A DNA stretch of 64,000 nt from Bosea sp. PAMC 26642 (GTDB lineage Bacteria > Pseudomonadota > Alphaproteobacteria > Rhizobiales > Beijerinckiaceae), in the NCBI RefSeq assembly GCF_001562255.1, contig NZ_CP014301.1, forward strand, positions 3,100,001-3,164,000, given 5' to 3'. The translations under genes and the position numbers were made by a program. Shown here in pieces: positions 10,356 through 19,684 of this stretch. The notes beneath the pieces were generated by a model. It made no database searches. It was given only the letters and a program-made list of their open reading frames with translations, and was not told the DNA's origin. The stretch's first letter is position 1, and each line of letters opens with the position of its first letter.

Positions 10356-11327
10356 ATGCGCCGTTTTTCATTCATGACAACGCTGCTTGCCGCGACCACG
10401 CTGGCCGGCGGTCTCAATGCCGCAAGCGCGGCGGAACTCACCGTCGGTTTTTCGCAGATCGGCTCGGAATCGGGCTGGCGCGCAGCCGAGACGTCGGTCT
10501 CGAAGAGCGAGGCCAAGAAGCGCAAAATCAACCTCAAGATCGCTGATGCGCAGCAGAAGCAGGAGAACCAGATCAAGGCGATCCGCTCTTTCGTCGCGCA
10601 GGGCGTCGACGCGATCTTCCTGGCTCCCGTCGTCGCGACCGGCTGGGATGCCGTGCTGAAGGAAGCCAAGGAAGCCAAGATCCCGGTCATCCTGCTCGAT
10701 CGCGATATCGATCCGGCAGGCAAGGACCTTTATCTGACGGCCGTGACCTCCGACAGCGTCCATGAGGGCGAGGTCGCCGGCAAGTGGCTCGCCAAGACGG
10801 TCGGTTCCAAGCCCTGCAACGTCGTCGAGCTTCAGGGCACGGTCGGTGCCAGCGTCGCGACCAACCGCAAGAAGGGCTTCGACACCGCGATCGCCTCGGC
10901 CTCCAACATCAAGGTCGTCCGCAGCCAGACCGGCGACTTCACCCGCGCCAAGGGCAAGGAGGTGATGGAGAGCTTCATCAAGGCCGAGGGCGGCGGCAAG
11001 TCGATCTGCGCCGTCTATGCACATAACGACGACATGATGGTCGGCGCGATCCAGGCCATGAAGGAAGCCGGCCTCAAGCCGGGCAAGGACATCATGACCG
11101 TCTCGATCGACGCGGTGCCCGACATCTTCAAGGCGATCGCGGCTGGCGAGGCTAATGCCACGGTCGAGCTGACGCCCGACATGGCGGGCCCCGCCTTCGA
11201 CGCGCTGACCGCCTACAAGGCCAAGGGCACCATCCCGCCCAAATGGATCCAGACCGAATCCAGGCTCTACACGGCCGCCGACAATCCGCAGAAGGTCTAC
11301 GACTCCAAGAAGAACCTCGGCTACTGA
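10356..11327 (+). CDS. ytfQ: YtfQ-type sugar-binding protein of ABC transporter
   Basis: A 323-residue periplasmic binding protein of the ribose/galactose family with a signal peptide at about residues 1-25. Very close to E. coli galactofuranose-binding YtfQ in remembered blocks: GFSQIGSESGWRAAET, KQENQIKAIRSFVAQGVDAI, APVVATGW, CNVVELQGTVGASVA, AHNDDMM, VELTPDMAGPAFDAL and a terminal KKNLGY. The start at 10356 follows GGGAGAAGC. It heads a YtfQ-YtfR-YtfT-YjfF transporter. Furanose-form sugars are the expected ligand class. The adjacent enzymes suggest L-arabinose (arabinofuranose) or galactofuranose. A hairpin after the gene probably favours its higher expression. Confidence 0.9.
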   Translation: MRRFSFMTTLLAATTLAGGLNAASAAELTVGFSQIGSESGWRAAETSVSKSEAKKRKINLKIADAQQKQENQIKAIRSFVAQGVDAIFLAPVVATGWDAVLKEAKEAKIPVILLDRDIDPAGKDLYLTAVTSDSVHEGEVAGKWLAKTVGSKPCNVVELQGTVGASVATNRKKGFDTAIASASNIKVVRSQTGDFTRAKGKEVMESFIKAEGGGKSICAVYAHNDDMMVGAIQAMKEAGLKPGKDIMTVSIDAVPDIFKAIAAGEANATVELTPDMAGPAFDALTAYKAKGTIPPKWIQTESRLYTAADNPQKVYDSKKNLGY

Positions 11328-11356
11328 GGGCGCACGCCCCTCTCCTGAGCCTCTTC

Positions 11357-11388
11357 CCACGGCCGCGCCATTGGCGCGGCCTCCGTGG
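11357..11388 (+). promoter_or_regulatory. Stable hairpin between ytfQ and ytfR
   Basis: GGCCGCGCC at 11361-11369 pairs with GGCGCGGCC at 11373-11381 around a 3-base loop, extended by CCAC/GTGG arms outside a small bulge. No T-run follows. It is typical of mRNA-stabilising or partial-termination hairpins placed after binding-protein genes to raise their level over the membrane components. Confidence 0.6.
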
Positions 11389-11400
11389 AGTTCTGCGCCC

Positions 11401-12954
11401 ATGTCCCTGTCGCCGACCGATGCCGCGCCGCTCCTGGCCGTGCGTGGTCTTTCAAAGAGCTTCGCGGGCTTCCCGGCGCTCGACGGCGTCGACGTCACGC
11501 TGCGGCACGGCGAAATCCATGCGCTGCTCGGCGAGAACGGCGCCGGCAAGTCGACCTTCATCAAAGCCATCACCGGTGTCGTCACACGGGATGCCGGCAC
11601 GGTGACGCTGAACGGCGCGGCGGTCGCGCCGCGTTCGGCCGACGAGGCATTGAAGGCGGGCATCGCCACGGTCTATCAGGAGGTCAACCTGCTGCCGAAC
11701 CTGACGGTGGCGCAGAACCTGTTTCTGGGCCGACAGCCGACGCGCTTCGGGCTGGTGCGCGAGGCCGAGATGCGGCGACGCTCAGTCGCGCTGTTGGCCG
11801 ATTTCGGCCTCGATATCGATGTCGGCGCGCCGCTGGGCGACTATTCGGTCGCCGTGCAGCATCTGGTGGCGATCGCACGCGCCGTCGATATGTCGGCGCG
11901 TCTCCTTATCCTCGACGAGCCGACGGCCAGCCTCGACGCGCACGAGGTCGATATCCTGTTCGGCGTCATGCGCGGCCTTGCCGGCAAGGGCCTCGGCATC
12001 CTCTTCGTCACCCATTTCCTTGATCAGGTCTATGCGATCACCGATCGCATCACGGTGCTGCGCAACGGCAGGCTCGTTGGCGAGCGCGAGACGGCCCAGC
12101 TGCCGCGCATGGAGCTGATCAGGATGATGCTGGGCCGCGAGCTGAGTGAGGCCGCGTCGGAGCATCCGGCCAGGAGCGCCACCAAAACCGCCATTGAGGC
12201 CGCGCCCGAAGCGCGCGGTGCGATCCGGTTTGAGGGCTTCGGCAAGGCCGGCTATGTCGCGCCCTTCGACCTCGCTCTGGCGAGCGGCGAGGTGGTGGCC
12301 CTGGCGGGGCTGCTCGGGTCCGGCCGCACGGAGACGGCGCGCCTGCTCTTCGGCGCCGAACGTGCCGATAGCGGTGGCCTCACGATCGACGGTGAGACCG
12401 TGCGCCTGGCCTCGCCGCGCGACGCCATCAGGCAGCGTTTTGGATACTGCCCCGAGGAACGCAAGACCGAGGGCATCGTCGCCGAACTCACAGTTCGCGA
12501 GAACATCGTGCTGGCCCTGCAGGCGCGACGCGGCGCTATGCACCCGCTTTCGCGGCGCGAGCAGGACGAGATCGCACGGCGTTTCATCACCATGCTCGAC
12601 ATCCGCCCGCCCGACCCCGAGCGCCCGATCGGACTGCTTTCGGGCGGCAACCAGCAGAAGGCGCTGCTGGCGCGCTGGCTGGCGACGGAGCCGCGCCTGC
12701 TCATCCTGGACGAACCGACGCGCGGCATCGATGTCGGCGCCCATGCCGAGATCATCCGCCTGATCCGGCAGCTCTGTGGGGAAGGCCTCGCCCTCGTCGT
12801 CATCTCGTCGGAGCTGGAGGAGATCGTGAGCTATGCCGACAGGGTTATCGTGATGCGCGACCGCAGGCAGATCGCCGCGCTAGAGGGCGAGGCCGTGAAT
12901 GTGACCGCCATCCTGCAGGCGATCGCGGCCGATGCGCCCTTGCTCGCGGCGTGA
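11401..12954 (+). CDS. ytfR: Sugar ABC transporter ATPase, tandem domains (YtfR)
   Basis: A 517-residue double ATP-binding-cassette protein. Domain 1 has a canonical Walker A (GENGAGKST) and LLILDEPTAS. Domain 2 has the degenerate GLLGSGRTE phosphate loop typical of RbsA/MglA/YtfR proteins, plus LSGGNQQKALLARWL and LLILDEPTRGIDVG. It energises import with the two permeases that follow. I chose the ATG at 11401; an upstream in-frame ATG at 11371 lies inside the hairpin stem. The next gene begins 13 bases after its stop. Confidence 0.9.
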   Translation: MSLSPTDAAPLLAVRGLSKSFAGFPALDGVDVTLRHGEIHALLGENGAGKSTFIKAITGVVTRDAGTVTLNGAAVAPRSADEALKAGIATVYQEVNLLPNLTVAQNLFLGRQPTRFGLVREAEMRRRSVALLADFGLDIDVGAPLGDYSVAVQHLVAIARAVDMSARLLILDEPTASLDAHEVDILFGVMRGLAGKGLGILFVTHFLDQVYAITDRITVLRNGRLVGERETAQLPRMELIRMMLGRELSEAASEHPARSATKTAIEAAPEARGAIRFEGFGKAGYVAPFDLALASGEVVALAGLLGSGRTETARLLFGAERADSGGLTIDGETVRLASPRDAIRQRFGYCPEERKTEGIVAELTVRENIVLALQARRGAMHPLSRREQDEIARRFITMLDIRPPDPERPIGLLSGGNQQKALLARWLATEPRLLILDEPTRGIDVGAHAEIIRLIRQLCGEGLALVVISSELEEIVSYADRVIVMRDRRQIAALEGEAVNVTAILQAIAADAPLLAA

Positions 12955-12967
12955 GGAAGCGATCCCG

Positions 12968-13951
12968 ATGAAGCTCAGCCTGCCTGGCAAGGGGCTGCCG
13001 CAGATCGCGGCATTCATCCTCGTTCTGCTGATTAATTTCGCGGTCTCGCCGCAGTTCTTCGACCTGCGCTTGCAGGACGGCCGCCTGTTCGGCAGCTTCG
13101 TCGACGTCTTCAACCGCGGCGCGCCCGTAGCGCTCTTGTCCCTTGGCATGGTGCTGGTGGTGGCGGCGCGCGGCATCGACCTCTCGGTCGGTGCGGTGAT
13201 GGCGATCTCGGGCGCGATCGCGGCGACACTGGCCGACACGCATTCTCTGCCGGTTGTGCTGCTGGCGGCTCTGGGCGCCGGGCTGCTCTGCGGGCTCTGG
13301 AATGGCATCCTCGTCGCCGTGCTCGGCATCCAGCCGATCATCGCGACGCTGATCCTGATGGTCGCCGGGCGCGGCATCGCGCAGCTCATCACCGAGGGAA
13401 GGATCGTCACCTTCACGTCGCCGGATCTCGCCTGGTTCGGCGGGGGCGCGATCCTGGGCCTGCCGGTGCCGGTGGTGCTGACGGCGTCCGTGCTGGCATT
13501 GGCGGTGATCGCGGTGCGCGGCACCGCGCTGGGCCTGCTGATCGAGGCGACGGGCGCCAATGCACGCGCCAGCACGCTCGCCGGCATCGAGACGCGCTTC
13601 ACCACCATCGCCGTCTATGTCTGGAGCGGTTTCTGCGCCGCGCTGGCGGGGATCGTCGCCGCCGCCGACATCCTGGGCGCCGATGCCAACAATGCCGGGC
13701 TCTGGCTCGAGCTCGATGCCATCCTGGCGGTCGTGATCGCCGGCAGCTCGTTGCTGGGCGGCCGCTTCAGCCTGCCTCTCGCCGTGCTGGGCGCGCTGAT
13801 CATCCAGGCGATGAACACCGGCATCCTGCTGGCCGGCTTCAGGCCCGAATTCAACCTTGTGGTGAAGGCGGTCGTCGTGCTGCTGGTCTTGCTGGCGCAA
13901 TCGCCGCGCCTGTCGGGCATCGGCGTGCTGCTGTCCCGGAGGCCGGCATGA
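12968..13951 (+). CDS. ytfT: Sugar ABC transporter permease (YtfT)
   Basis: A 327-residue RbsC-family inner-membrane permease with eight to ten hydrophobic helices. The family block ARGIDLSVGAVMAISGAIAA is at about residues 67-86, and GSSLLGGRFSLPLAVLGALI is near the C-terminus. The start at 12968 is preceded by GGAAGCGAT. The stop overlaps the next permease start (ATGA at 13948). It pairs with YjfF to form the channel of the YtfQ system. Confidence 0.88.
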   Translation: MKLSLPGKGLPQIAAFILVLLINFAVSPQFFDLRLQDGRLFGSFVDVFNRGAPVALLSLGMVLVVAARGIDLSVGAVMAISGAIAATLADTHSLPVVLLAALGAGLLCGLWNGILVAVLGIQPIIATLILMVAGRGIAQLITEGRIVTFTSPDLAWFGGGAILGLPVPVVLTASVLALAVIAVRGTALGLLIEATGANARASTLAGIETRFTTIAVYVWSGFCAALAGIVAAADILGADANNAGLWLELDAILAVVIAGSSLLGGRFSLPLAVLGALIIQAMNTGILLAGFRPEFNLVVKAVVVLLVLLAQSPRLSGIGVLLSRRPA

Positions 13952-14934
13952 CGCGGTATCTTCCCGTCGTCGTCACCGCCTGCGTCTTCGCGCTCGGCTA
14001 TGCGATCTGCGCGCTCCAGTTCCCGGCCTTCCTGTCGACGCGCGTGGTCGCGAATCTGCTGACCGACAACGCCTTCCTCGGCATTCTGGCGGTGGGCATG
14101 ACCTTCGTCATCATCTCGGGCGGCATCGACCTGTCGGTCGGTTCGGTGGTGGGGTTCACAACGGTCTTCCTCGCGCTGGCGATCGAGACATGGGGTATTC
14201 CGCCGCTCGCGGCCTTCATTCTCGTGCTGTTCGTCGCGACGCTGTTTGGCGCCGCGATGGGGGCGCTGATCCAGCACTTCGACATGCCGCCCTTCATCGT
14301 GACGCTGGCGGGGATGTTCCTGGCGCGTGGCGCGAGCTTCCTGTTGTCTACGGAGTCGATCCCCGTCACGGCGCCCCTCTACAGTGCGATCTCCGATTTC
14401 GCGTTCCGCTTGCCGGGCGGCGGCCGCCTGAGCGTGGTGGGCATGGTCATGCTCGCGGTTTTCCTGGCCGGCGGCATCGTGCTGCACCTGACGCGCTTCG
14501 GGACCAATGTCTATGCGCTCGGCGGCAGCCGGGTCTCGACCGGGCTGATGGGGATCACGGTGGGGCGCCATACGGTTGCGATCTATGCCCTGTCGAGCTT
14601 CCTGGCAGGGCTGTCGGGCATCGTCTTCTCGCTCTACACCTCGTCGGGCTATTCGCTTTCGGCGGTCGGCGTCGAACTCGACACGATCGCGGCGGTGGTG
14701 ATCGGCGGCACGCTGCTGACAGGCGGGCACGGCTTCATGGTGGGGACGTTCCTGGGCGTGCTCATGCAGGGGCTGATCCAGACCTACATCAATTTCGATG
14801 GCAGTTTGTCGAGCTGGTGGACCAAGATCGTCACCGGCGTCCTGCTGTTTTCCTTCATCGCTTTCCAGCAGGCGACGCTGGCCCTCGCTCGCCGTTCCGT
14901 TCGGGGCGCCACTGCAAAGGGGACCACGCCATGA
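13948..14934 (+). CDS. yjfF: Sugar ABC transporter permease (YjfF)
   Basis: A 328-residue RbsC-family permease with the block SGGIDLSVGSVVGFTTVFLA at about residues 55-74 and VIGGTLLTGGHGFMVGTFLG near the end, as in YjfF. It is coupled by a 4-base overlap to ytfT upstream and to the regulator gene downstream. The arrangement Q-R-T-F matches the E. coli galactofuranose transporter operon. Confidence 0.88.
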   Translation: MTRYLPVVVTACVFALGYAICALQFPAFLSTRVVANLLTDNAFLGILAVGMTFVIISGGIDLSVGSVVGFTTVFLALAIETWGIPPLAAFILVLFVATLFGAAMGALIQHFDMPPFIVTLAGMFLARGASFLLSTESIPVTAPLYSAISDFAFRLPGGGRLSVVGMVMLAVFLAGGIVLHLTRFGTNVYALGGSRVSTGLMGITVGRHTVAIYALSSFLAGLSGIVFSLYTSSGYSLSAVGVELDTIAAVVIGGTLLTGGHGFMVGTFLGVLMQGLIQTYINFDGSLSSWWTKIVTGVLLFSFIAFQQATLALARRSVRGATAKGTTP

Positions 14935-15725
14935 AACCCGGAATCGTCGCGGTTCCCGAACGGCGGGAGCACTCCAACCACGCCGAGGTGGCACGGATGG
15001 TTGCGATGGACATCATCGCCGGCCGCGCCAGGGAAGGTTCCAAGCTCGCCGGCGACGCCGAACTGATGCTGCGCTTCGGCGTCTCGCGTCCCGTGCTCCG
15101 CGAAAGCGTGAAGACGCTCGTCGCCAAGGGCCTGCTCACCACCAAGGCACGAGTGGGCACGGTGGTGCGAGAGCGGGCCGCCTGGAACATGTTCGACAGC
15201 GATCTACTGGCCTGGCACCTTCAGGCCGGCATCGACCGCCGTTTCCTCGACGATCTTGCCGAAATCCGGCTGGCGGTCGAGCCGCGCGCGGCGGCCCTGG
15301 CCGCAGAGCGCAGGACCGAGGCTGATCTCGCCGCGATGCGCGCGGGCCTGACCGCGATGCAGCGCGAACCGTCCGATTCCGTGGCGTTCGCCGATGCCGA
15401 TCTCGCGCTTCATGTGGCGGTCGCCAATGCCTCGGGCAATCCGTTCATGCGCTCGGTCGGCGGCGTCATCGACGTTGCGCTGCGGGCCTCCTTTCTGCTG
15501 AGCGCGCCGGTCGAGGAACCCGAGCGGGACATCGTCATCATCGCGCACAAGAAGATCGTCGACGCTATCGCGGCCCGCAACATCGAGGGTGCGGCCGACG
15601 CCATGGTCGGCGTCATCTTCAATGGATTGCGCCGCCACGGCGCGACGCATACCGATGCTTCCGGACGGCTCCCCGGGCCGCATCGTCTCGTCGCCCCGTC
15701 CCACCTTCTCACAAACCAGGATTGA
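14931..15725 (+). CDS. GntR/FadR-family regulator of the sugar operon
   Basis: A 264-residue regulator. The N-terminal winged helix-turn-helix is at about residues 18-85 (GDAELMLRFGVSRPVLRESVKTL). The C-terminal FCD ligand domain has the metal-site features DADLALHVAVANASGNP and AHKKIVDAI and resembles DgoR-like proteins. The ATG at 14931 overlaps the yjfF stop; the longer open frame to the left is antisense-free shadow of yjfF. Lying inside the operon it probably controls, it likely binds the FadR-type site at 10265-10275. The effector is likely a sugar acid or sugar of the arabinose/galactose pathway, by inference. Confidence 0.88.
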   Translation: MKPGIVAVPERREHSNHAEVARMVAMDIIAGRAREGSKLAGDAELMLRFGVSRPVLRESVKTLVAKGLLTTKARVGTVVRERAAWNMFDSDLLAWHLQAGIDRRFLDDLAEIRLAVEPRAAALAAERRTEADLAAMRAGLTAMQREPSDSVAFADADLALHVAVANASGNPFMRSVGGVIDVALRASFLLSAPVEEPERDIVIIAHKKIVDAIAARNIEGAADAMVGVIFNGLRRHGATHTDASGRLPGPHRLVAPSHLLTNQD

Positions 15726-15733
15726 GCCCGGCC

Positions 15734-16660
15734 ATGCCTGCAGCCTCCCGACCCTATCGCGGCGTCTTCCCCGTCGTGCCGACCATCTTCCACGACGACG
15801 GCACACTCGATCTCGAAGGCCAGCGCCGCTGCCTGGACTTCATGATCGGGGCGGGCTCGGACGGACTGTGCATTCTGGCGAACTTCTCCGAGCAGTTCGT
15901 GCTGACCGATGCCGAACGCGATACGGTGATGGACGCCGCGCTCGACCATGTCGCAGGCCGGGTGCCGGTCATCGTGACGACGACGCATTTCGGCAGCGCG
16001 GTCTGCGCCGAGCGCTCGCGCCGGGCCCAGGACAAGGGCGCGGCCATGGTGATGATCATGCCGCCCTATCACGGAGCGACCTTCCGGGTCGGCGAGGCGG
16101 CGATCGAGGCCTTCTTCCGCCGCGTCTCGGATGCGATCTCGATCCCGATCATGATCCAGGACGCGCCGGTGGCCGGCACGCCGCTCTCGCCCGTCTTCCT
16201 GGCGAAACTCGCCCGCGAGATCGAGAACGTCTCGTATTTCAAGATCGAGGTCGCGCAAGCCGCAGCCAAGCTGCGCACGCTGCTCGAACTGGGCGGCGAG
16301 ACGATCGAAGGGCCCTGGGATGGCGAGGAGGCGATCACGCTGATGGCCGATCTCGATGCCGGCGCGACCGGCGCGATGACCGGCGGCGGCTATCCCGACG
16401 GCATCCGCCAGATCGTCGATCCCTATTTCGCAGGGCGCCGGGACGAAGCGGTTGCCGCTTACGCGCGCTGGCTGCCGCTGATCAACTACGAGAATCGCCA
16501 GACCGGCCTGTCGGCTGCGAAGATCCTGATGAAGGAAGGCGGGATTATCGGATCGGCCGCCTTGCGTCATCCGCTCGAATTGCCTCACCCTGCGACGCAG
16601 GCCGGGCTGATCGAGATTGCAAAAAGCCTCGATGCCGCCGTTCTCCGCTGGGGCAAGTGA
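15734..16660 (+). CDS. DHDPS/KDPG-aldolase-family enzyme, likely 2-keto-3-deoxy-L-arabinonate dehydratase
   Basis: A 308-residue class I aldolase-superfamily enzyme. The block PYRGVFPVVPTIF...DFMIGAGSDGLCILANFSEQF, the tyrosine in MPPYHGATFRVGE and the Schiff-base lysine in YFKIE resemble the Azospirillum L-2-keto-3-deoxyarabonate dehydratase. That enzyme yields alpha-ketoglutarate semialdehyde in non-phosphorylative L-arabinose breakdown. An aldolase acting on the same keto-deoxy acid is the main alternative. The start at 15734 lies 8 bases after the regulator stop. The neighbours supply the earlier dehydrogenase and lactonase steps. Genes for arabinonate dehydratase and the semialdehyde dehydrogenase are not in this window. 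Confidence 0.8.
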   Translation: MPAASRPYRGVFPVVPTIFHDDGTLDLEGQRRCLDFMIGAGSDGLCILANFSEQFVLTDAERDTVMDAALDHVAGRVPVIVTTTHFGSAVCAERSRRAQDKGAAMVMIMPPYHGATFRVGEAAIEAFFRRVSDAISIPIMIQDAPVAGTPLSPVFLAKLAREIENVSYFKIEVAQAAAKLRTLLELGGETIEGPWDGEEAITLMADLDAGATGAMTGGGYPDGIRQIVDPYFAGRRDEAVAAYARWLPLINYENRQTGLSAAKILMKEGGIIGSAALRHPLELPHPATQAGLIEIAKSLDAAVLRWGK

Positions 16661-16662
16661 CC

Positions 16663-17583
16663 ATGCTGCGGCTCGCCATCGTCGGATTGGGCAAGATCGC
16701 CCGCGACCAGCATCTGCCCGCGGTTGCGGGCCTGCGCGATATCGCGATCGCCGCCGTCGTCAGCCGCAATGCGACGCTGGACGGCGTGCCGTGTTTTGAG
16801 ACGCTCGAAGAGCTATTTGCCTCCAATATCGCGGTCGATGCGGTGGCGCTCTGCACCCCGCCGCAGGTGCGCCGGGCACAGGCCGCGCTCGCTCTGGCGG
16901 CCGGCAAGCATGTCATGCTGGAAAAGCCGCCCGGCGCGACGGTCAGCGAGCTTGCGCCGCTGATCGCCACCGCGCGAGGCAGGGGCCTGACGCTGTTTGC
17001 GACCTGGCATTCCCGCCATGCGCCGGCCGTCGAACCGGCACGCGCCCTTCTCGCCGCGAACCGGCCACTGTCGGTCAAGATCGACTGGCGCGAGGATGTG
17101 CGGGTCTGGCATCCCGGTCAGGACTGGATCTTCGAGGCCGGCGGGCTCGGCGTGTTCGATCCCGGCATCAACGCGCTGTCAATCCTGACCCGCATCCTGC
17201 CGCGCCCGGTGTTCCTCCGGGCTGCCGGGCTCGCCTTTCCCGCCAACCGCGAGGCGCCGATCGCGGCCGAACTCGACCTTGCCGACGAGACCGGCCTGCC
17301 GATCCGGGCGGAGTTCGATTTCCTGCAGAGCGGGCCGCAAAGCTGGGACATGCGCATCGAGACGGAAGGCGGAACGCTGATGCTTTCGGCGGGCGGCGCG
17401 AAGCTCGACCATGATGGCCGCGCGCTCGTCGACGAACCGGAGGCGGAGTATCCGGCGCTCTATCGCCGTTTCGTCCATCTCGTTTCGCAGCGGGAGAGCG
17501 ATGTCGACCTGGCGCCGCTGCAGTTGGTGGCAGATGCGTTTCTGCTGGGTAAGCGCCGGGGCGTGGAGGCTTTCACATGGTGA
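16663..17583 (+). CDS. Gfo/Idh/MocA-family L-arabinose (D-galactose) 1-dehydrogenase
   Basis: A 306-residue NAD(P)-dependent sugar dehydrogenase. The Rossmann motif IVGLGKIARDQHLPAV begins at residue 4, followed by the family lysine in MLEKPPGATVSE and the substrate-site block WHPGQDWIFEAGGLGVFDPG, close to the Azospirillum L-arabinose 1-dehydrogenase I remember. It should oxidise L-arabinose, and probably D-galactose, to the lactone. It starts 3 bases after the dehydratase stop. Its final codons overlap the lactonase start by 7 bases. Azospirillum calls this gene araA, a name that clashes with arabinose isomerase, so no symbol is given. Confidence 0.85.
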   Translation: MLRLAIVGLGKIARDQHLPAVAGLRDIAIAAVVSRNATLDGVPCFETLEELFASNIAVDAVALCTPPQVRRAQAALALAAGKHVMLEKPPGATVSELAPLIATARGRGLTLFATWHSRHAPAVEPARALLAANRPLSVKIDWREDVRVWHPGQDWIFEAGGLGVFDPGINALSILTRILPRPVFLRAAGLAFPANREAPIAAELDLADETGLPIRAEFDFLQSGPQSWDMRIETEGGTLMLSAGGAKLDHDGRALVDEPEAEYPALYRRFVHLVSQRESDVDLAPLQLVADAFLLGKRRGVEAFTW

Positions 17584-18479
17584 ACGCAACACAGGCAGTC
17601 TTGCCCGCTCCCGTGCTGCTGGGCGAGACGCGCTGCCATCTCGGCGAAGGCCCGGCCTATGATGCAGCGACCGATACTGCCTTCTGGTTCGACATTCTGG
17701 AGCGCAGGCTGTTCGAGGTCGATTTCGGAATCGGCGCCGTTGCGACCCATGAGCTACCACTGATGGCCTCGGCGCTGGCCGCCATCGACGAGAACCGACA
17801 GATCGTCGCCACTGAGAGCGGCCTCTATTTGCGTGAACGCCGCGACGGCGCGCTTACGTTGTTTCGCGGCGTCCAAGCCGACGACGCGACGACCCGCTCG
17901 AACGATGCAGGCGTGCATCCTGGCGGCGCCTTCTGGTTCAGCATGATGAGCAAGACGGCCGAGCACGGCGCCGCGTCGATCTATGCGCTGTCGGGCGGCC
18001 AGGTCGTGCTGCTTTTCGAGGGGCTGACGATCCCCAACACAATCTGCTTTTCGGCCGACGGCACGCAGGGGTTCTTCTCCGACACGGCCCGGAAAGCGCT
18101 CTATCGGGTGCCGCTCGATCCTATGTCCGGACTGCCTACGGATGCGCCCACGCCCTTGCGCCTTTCGGATGGCGGCGAAGGCCTGGATGGTGCGGCGATG
18201 GATTCCGAGGGGCTGATCTGGGTCGCGCGCTGGGGAGGCTCGCGCATCGACGCCTTGACCGGCCAGGGCGAGATCGTGCGTAGCCTGGCCGTGCCGGCAC
18301 GCCAACCGAGCTGTCCGGTCTTCGTCGGCAGGGCCTTCGATCGTCTTATGGTCACGAGCGCGCAGGAGGGGCAGGATGAAGCCGCACGCGCCGCTGATCC
18401 GCAGGGCGGCGCGACCTTCGTACTCACGCCCGGCGCGGTCGGAAGAGCTCAGCCGCGCGTCAGGCTGGGGGCGCATTGA
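17577..18479 (+). CDS. SMP-30/gluconolactonase-family sugar lactonase (likely L-arabinolactonase)
   Basis: A 300-residue beta-propeller lactonase. The metal ligands expected for the SMP-30 family are present: Glu in HLGEGPAYD, Asn-Asp in RSNDAGVHPGG and Asp in GAAMDSEGLIWVARWG. It should hydrolyse the lactone made by the preceding dehydrogenase to L-arabinonate. Translational coupling to that gene (7-base overlap) supports this. The last 12 residues (GRAQPRVRLGAH) are slightly unusual but the length is normal. Confidence 0.85.
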   Translation: MVNATQAVLPAPVLLGETRCHLGEGPAYDAATDTAFWFDILERRLFEVDFGIGAVATHELPLMASALAAIDENRQIVATESGLYLRERRDGALTLFRGVQADDATTRSNDAGVHPGGAFWFSMMSKTAEHGAASIYALSGGQVVLLFEGLTIPNTICFSADGTQGFFSDTARKALYRVPLDPMSGLPTDAPTPLRLSDGGEGLDGAAMDSEGLIWVARWGGSRIDALTGQGEIVRSLAVPARQPSCPVFVGRAFDRLMVTSAQEGQDEAARAADPQGGATFVLTPGAVGRAQPRVRLGAH

Positions 18480-18554
18480 AAGTCGCGCAGCGACCATGAA
18501 AACCCGACCAAGACCGCGATCAAGCGGCGATGAGTTCAACCCAAGGAGAAAACG

Positions 18555-19622
18555 ATGACACCCAGGATCACGACACTACTTTCCGCTCTCGCGCTGGGCG
18601 CGCTTGCCTTTGCGGGGCCTGCGCTGGCCCAATCCAAGCCCACCGTCGGCATCGCCATGCCGACAAAATCATCCGCCCGCTGGATCGCGGACGGCGACAA
18701 CATCGTGAAGGTGCTGAAAGAACGCGGCTACAACACCGATCTGCAATATGCCGAGGACGACATCCCCAACCAGCTCTCTCAGATCGAGAACATGGTCACC
18801 AAGGGGTCCAAGGTTTTGGTGATCGCAGCGATCGATGGCACCACCCTGTCCGACATCCTGCAGCAGGCGGCCGCTGCCGGCACCAAGGTGATCGCTTATG
18901 ACCGCCTGATCCGGAACTCACCGAATGTCGATTATTATGCGACCTTCGACAACTTCAAGGTCGGCGTCCTGCAGGCGCAGACGCTGGTGAAGGGGCTGGG
19001 TCTGCCCGAGGCGAAGGGGCCGTTCAACATCGAACTCTTCGGCGGCTCGCCCGACGACAACAACGCCTACTTCTTCTATGACGGCGCGATGTCGGTGCTG
19101 AAGCCGCTCATCGACTCAAAGCAGGTCGTCGTCGCCAGCGGCCAGATGGGCATGGACAAGGTCTCGACGCTACGTTGGGACGGAGCCACCGCCCAGGCGC
19201 GCATGGATAACCTGCTCAGCGCCTACTACAACAACAAGCGCATCGACGCGGTGCTCTCGCCTTATGACGGCATCTCGATCGGCATCCTGTCGTCGCTCAA
19301 GGGCGTCGGCTACGGCTCGGGCTCGATGAAGATGCCGTTCGTCTCCGGCCAGGACGCCGAAGTGCCCTCGGTCAAGTCGATCGTCGCAGGCGAGCAGTAT
19401 TCGACCATCTTCAAGGACACCCGCGAACTCGCCAAGGTCACCGCCGACATGGTCGATGCCATGCTCAGCGGCAAGGAGGTGTCGGTCAACGACACCAAGA
19501 CCTACAACAACGGCCGCAAGACCGTGCCGTCCTTCCTGCTGACACCGGTCGCCGTCGACAAGTCGAACTGGGAAACGATCCTGATCGCGTCGGGCTACTA
19601 CAAGGCCGGCCAGATCAAGTAA
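18555..19622 (+). CDS. chvE: ChvE-type multiple-sugar-binding protein
   Basis: A 355-residue periplasmic sugar-binding protein with a signal peptide ending near residue 25 (GPALAQS). Blocks [62 protein letters not shown] and [13 protein letters not shown] are characteristic of ChvE/SbpA, the binding protein for pyranose sugars such as arabinose, glucose and galactose. In Agrobacterium it is also the VirA co-receptor. A strong ribosome-binding site AAGGAG lies at 18543-18548. The gene starts 75 bases after the lactonase and begins a second transporter module, ChvE-GguA-GguB. Confidence 0.92.
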   Translation: MTPRITTLLSALALGALAFAGPALAQSKPTVGIAMPTKSSARWIADGDNIVKVLKERGYNTDLQYAEDDIPNQLSQIENMVTKGSKVLVIAAIDGTTLSDILQQAAAAGTKVIAYDRLIRNSPNVDYYATFDNFKVGVLQAQTLVKGLGLPEAKGPFNIELFGGSPDDNNAYFFYDGAMSVLKPLIDSKQVVVASGQMGMDKVSTLRWDGATAQARMDNLLSAYYNNKRIDAVLSPYDGISIGILSSLKGVGYGSGSMKMPFVSGQDAEVPSVKSIVAGEQYSTIFKDTRELAKVTADMVDAMLSGKEVSVNDTKTYNNGRKTVPSFLLTPVAVDKSNWETILIASGYYKAGQIK

Positions 19623-19636
19623 GTGCCGCGGTCGCG

Positions 19637-19661
19637 CGGTCCCGCTTCCGGCGGGGCCGCC
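19637..19661 (+). promoter_or_regulatory. Hairpin between chvE and gguA
   Basis: GCGGTCCCGC at 19637-19646 pairs with GCGGGGCCGC at 19652-19661 (one G-U pair, 5-base loop), 15 bases after the chvE stop. No T-run follows. As after ytfQ, it probably gives higher expression of the binding protein than of the ATPase and permease. Confidence 0.6.
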
Positions 19662-19684
19662 GATCCGTCACTTGGCGGAGCATA

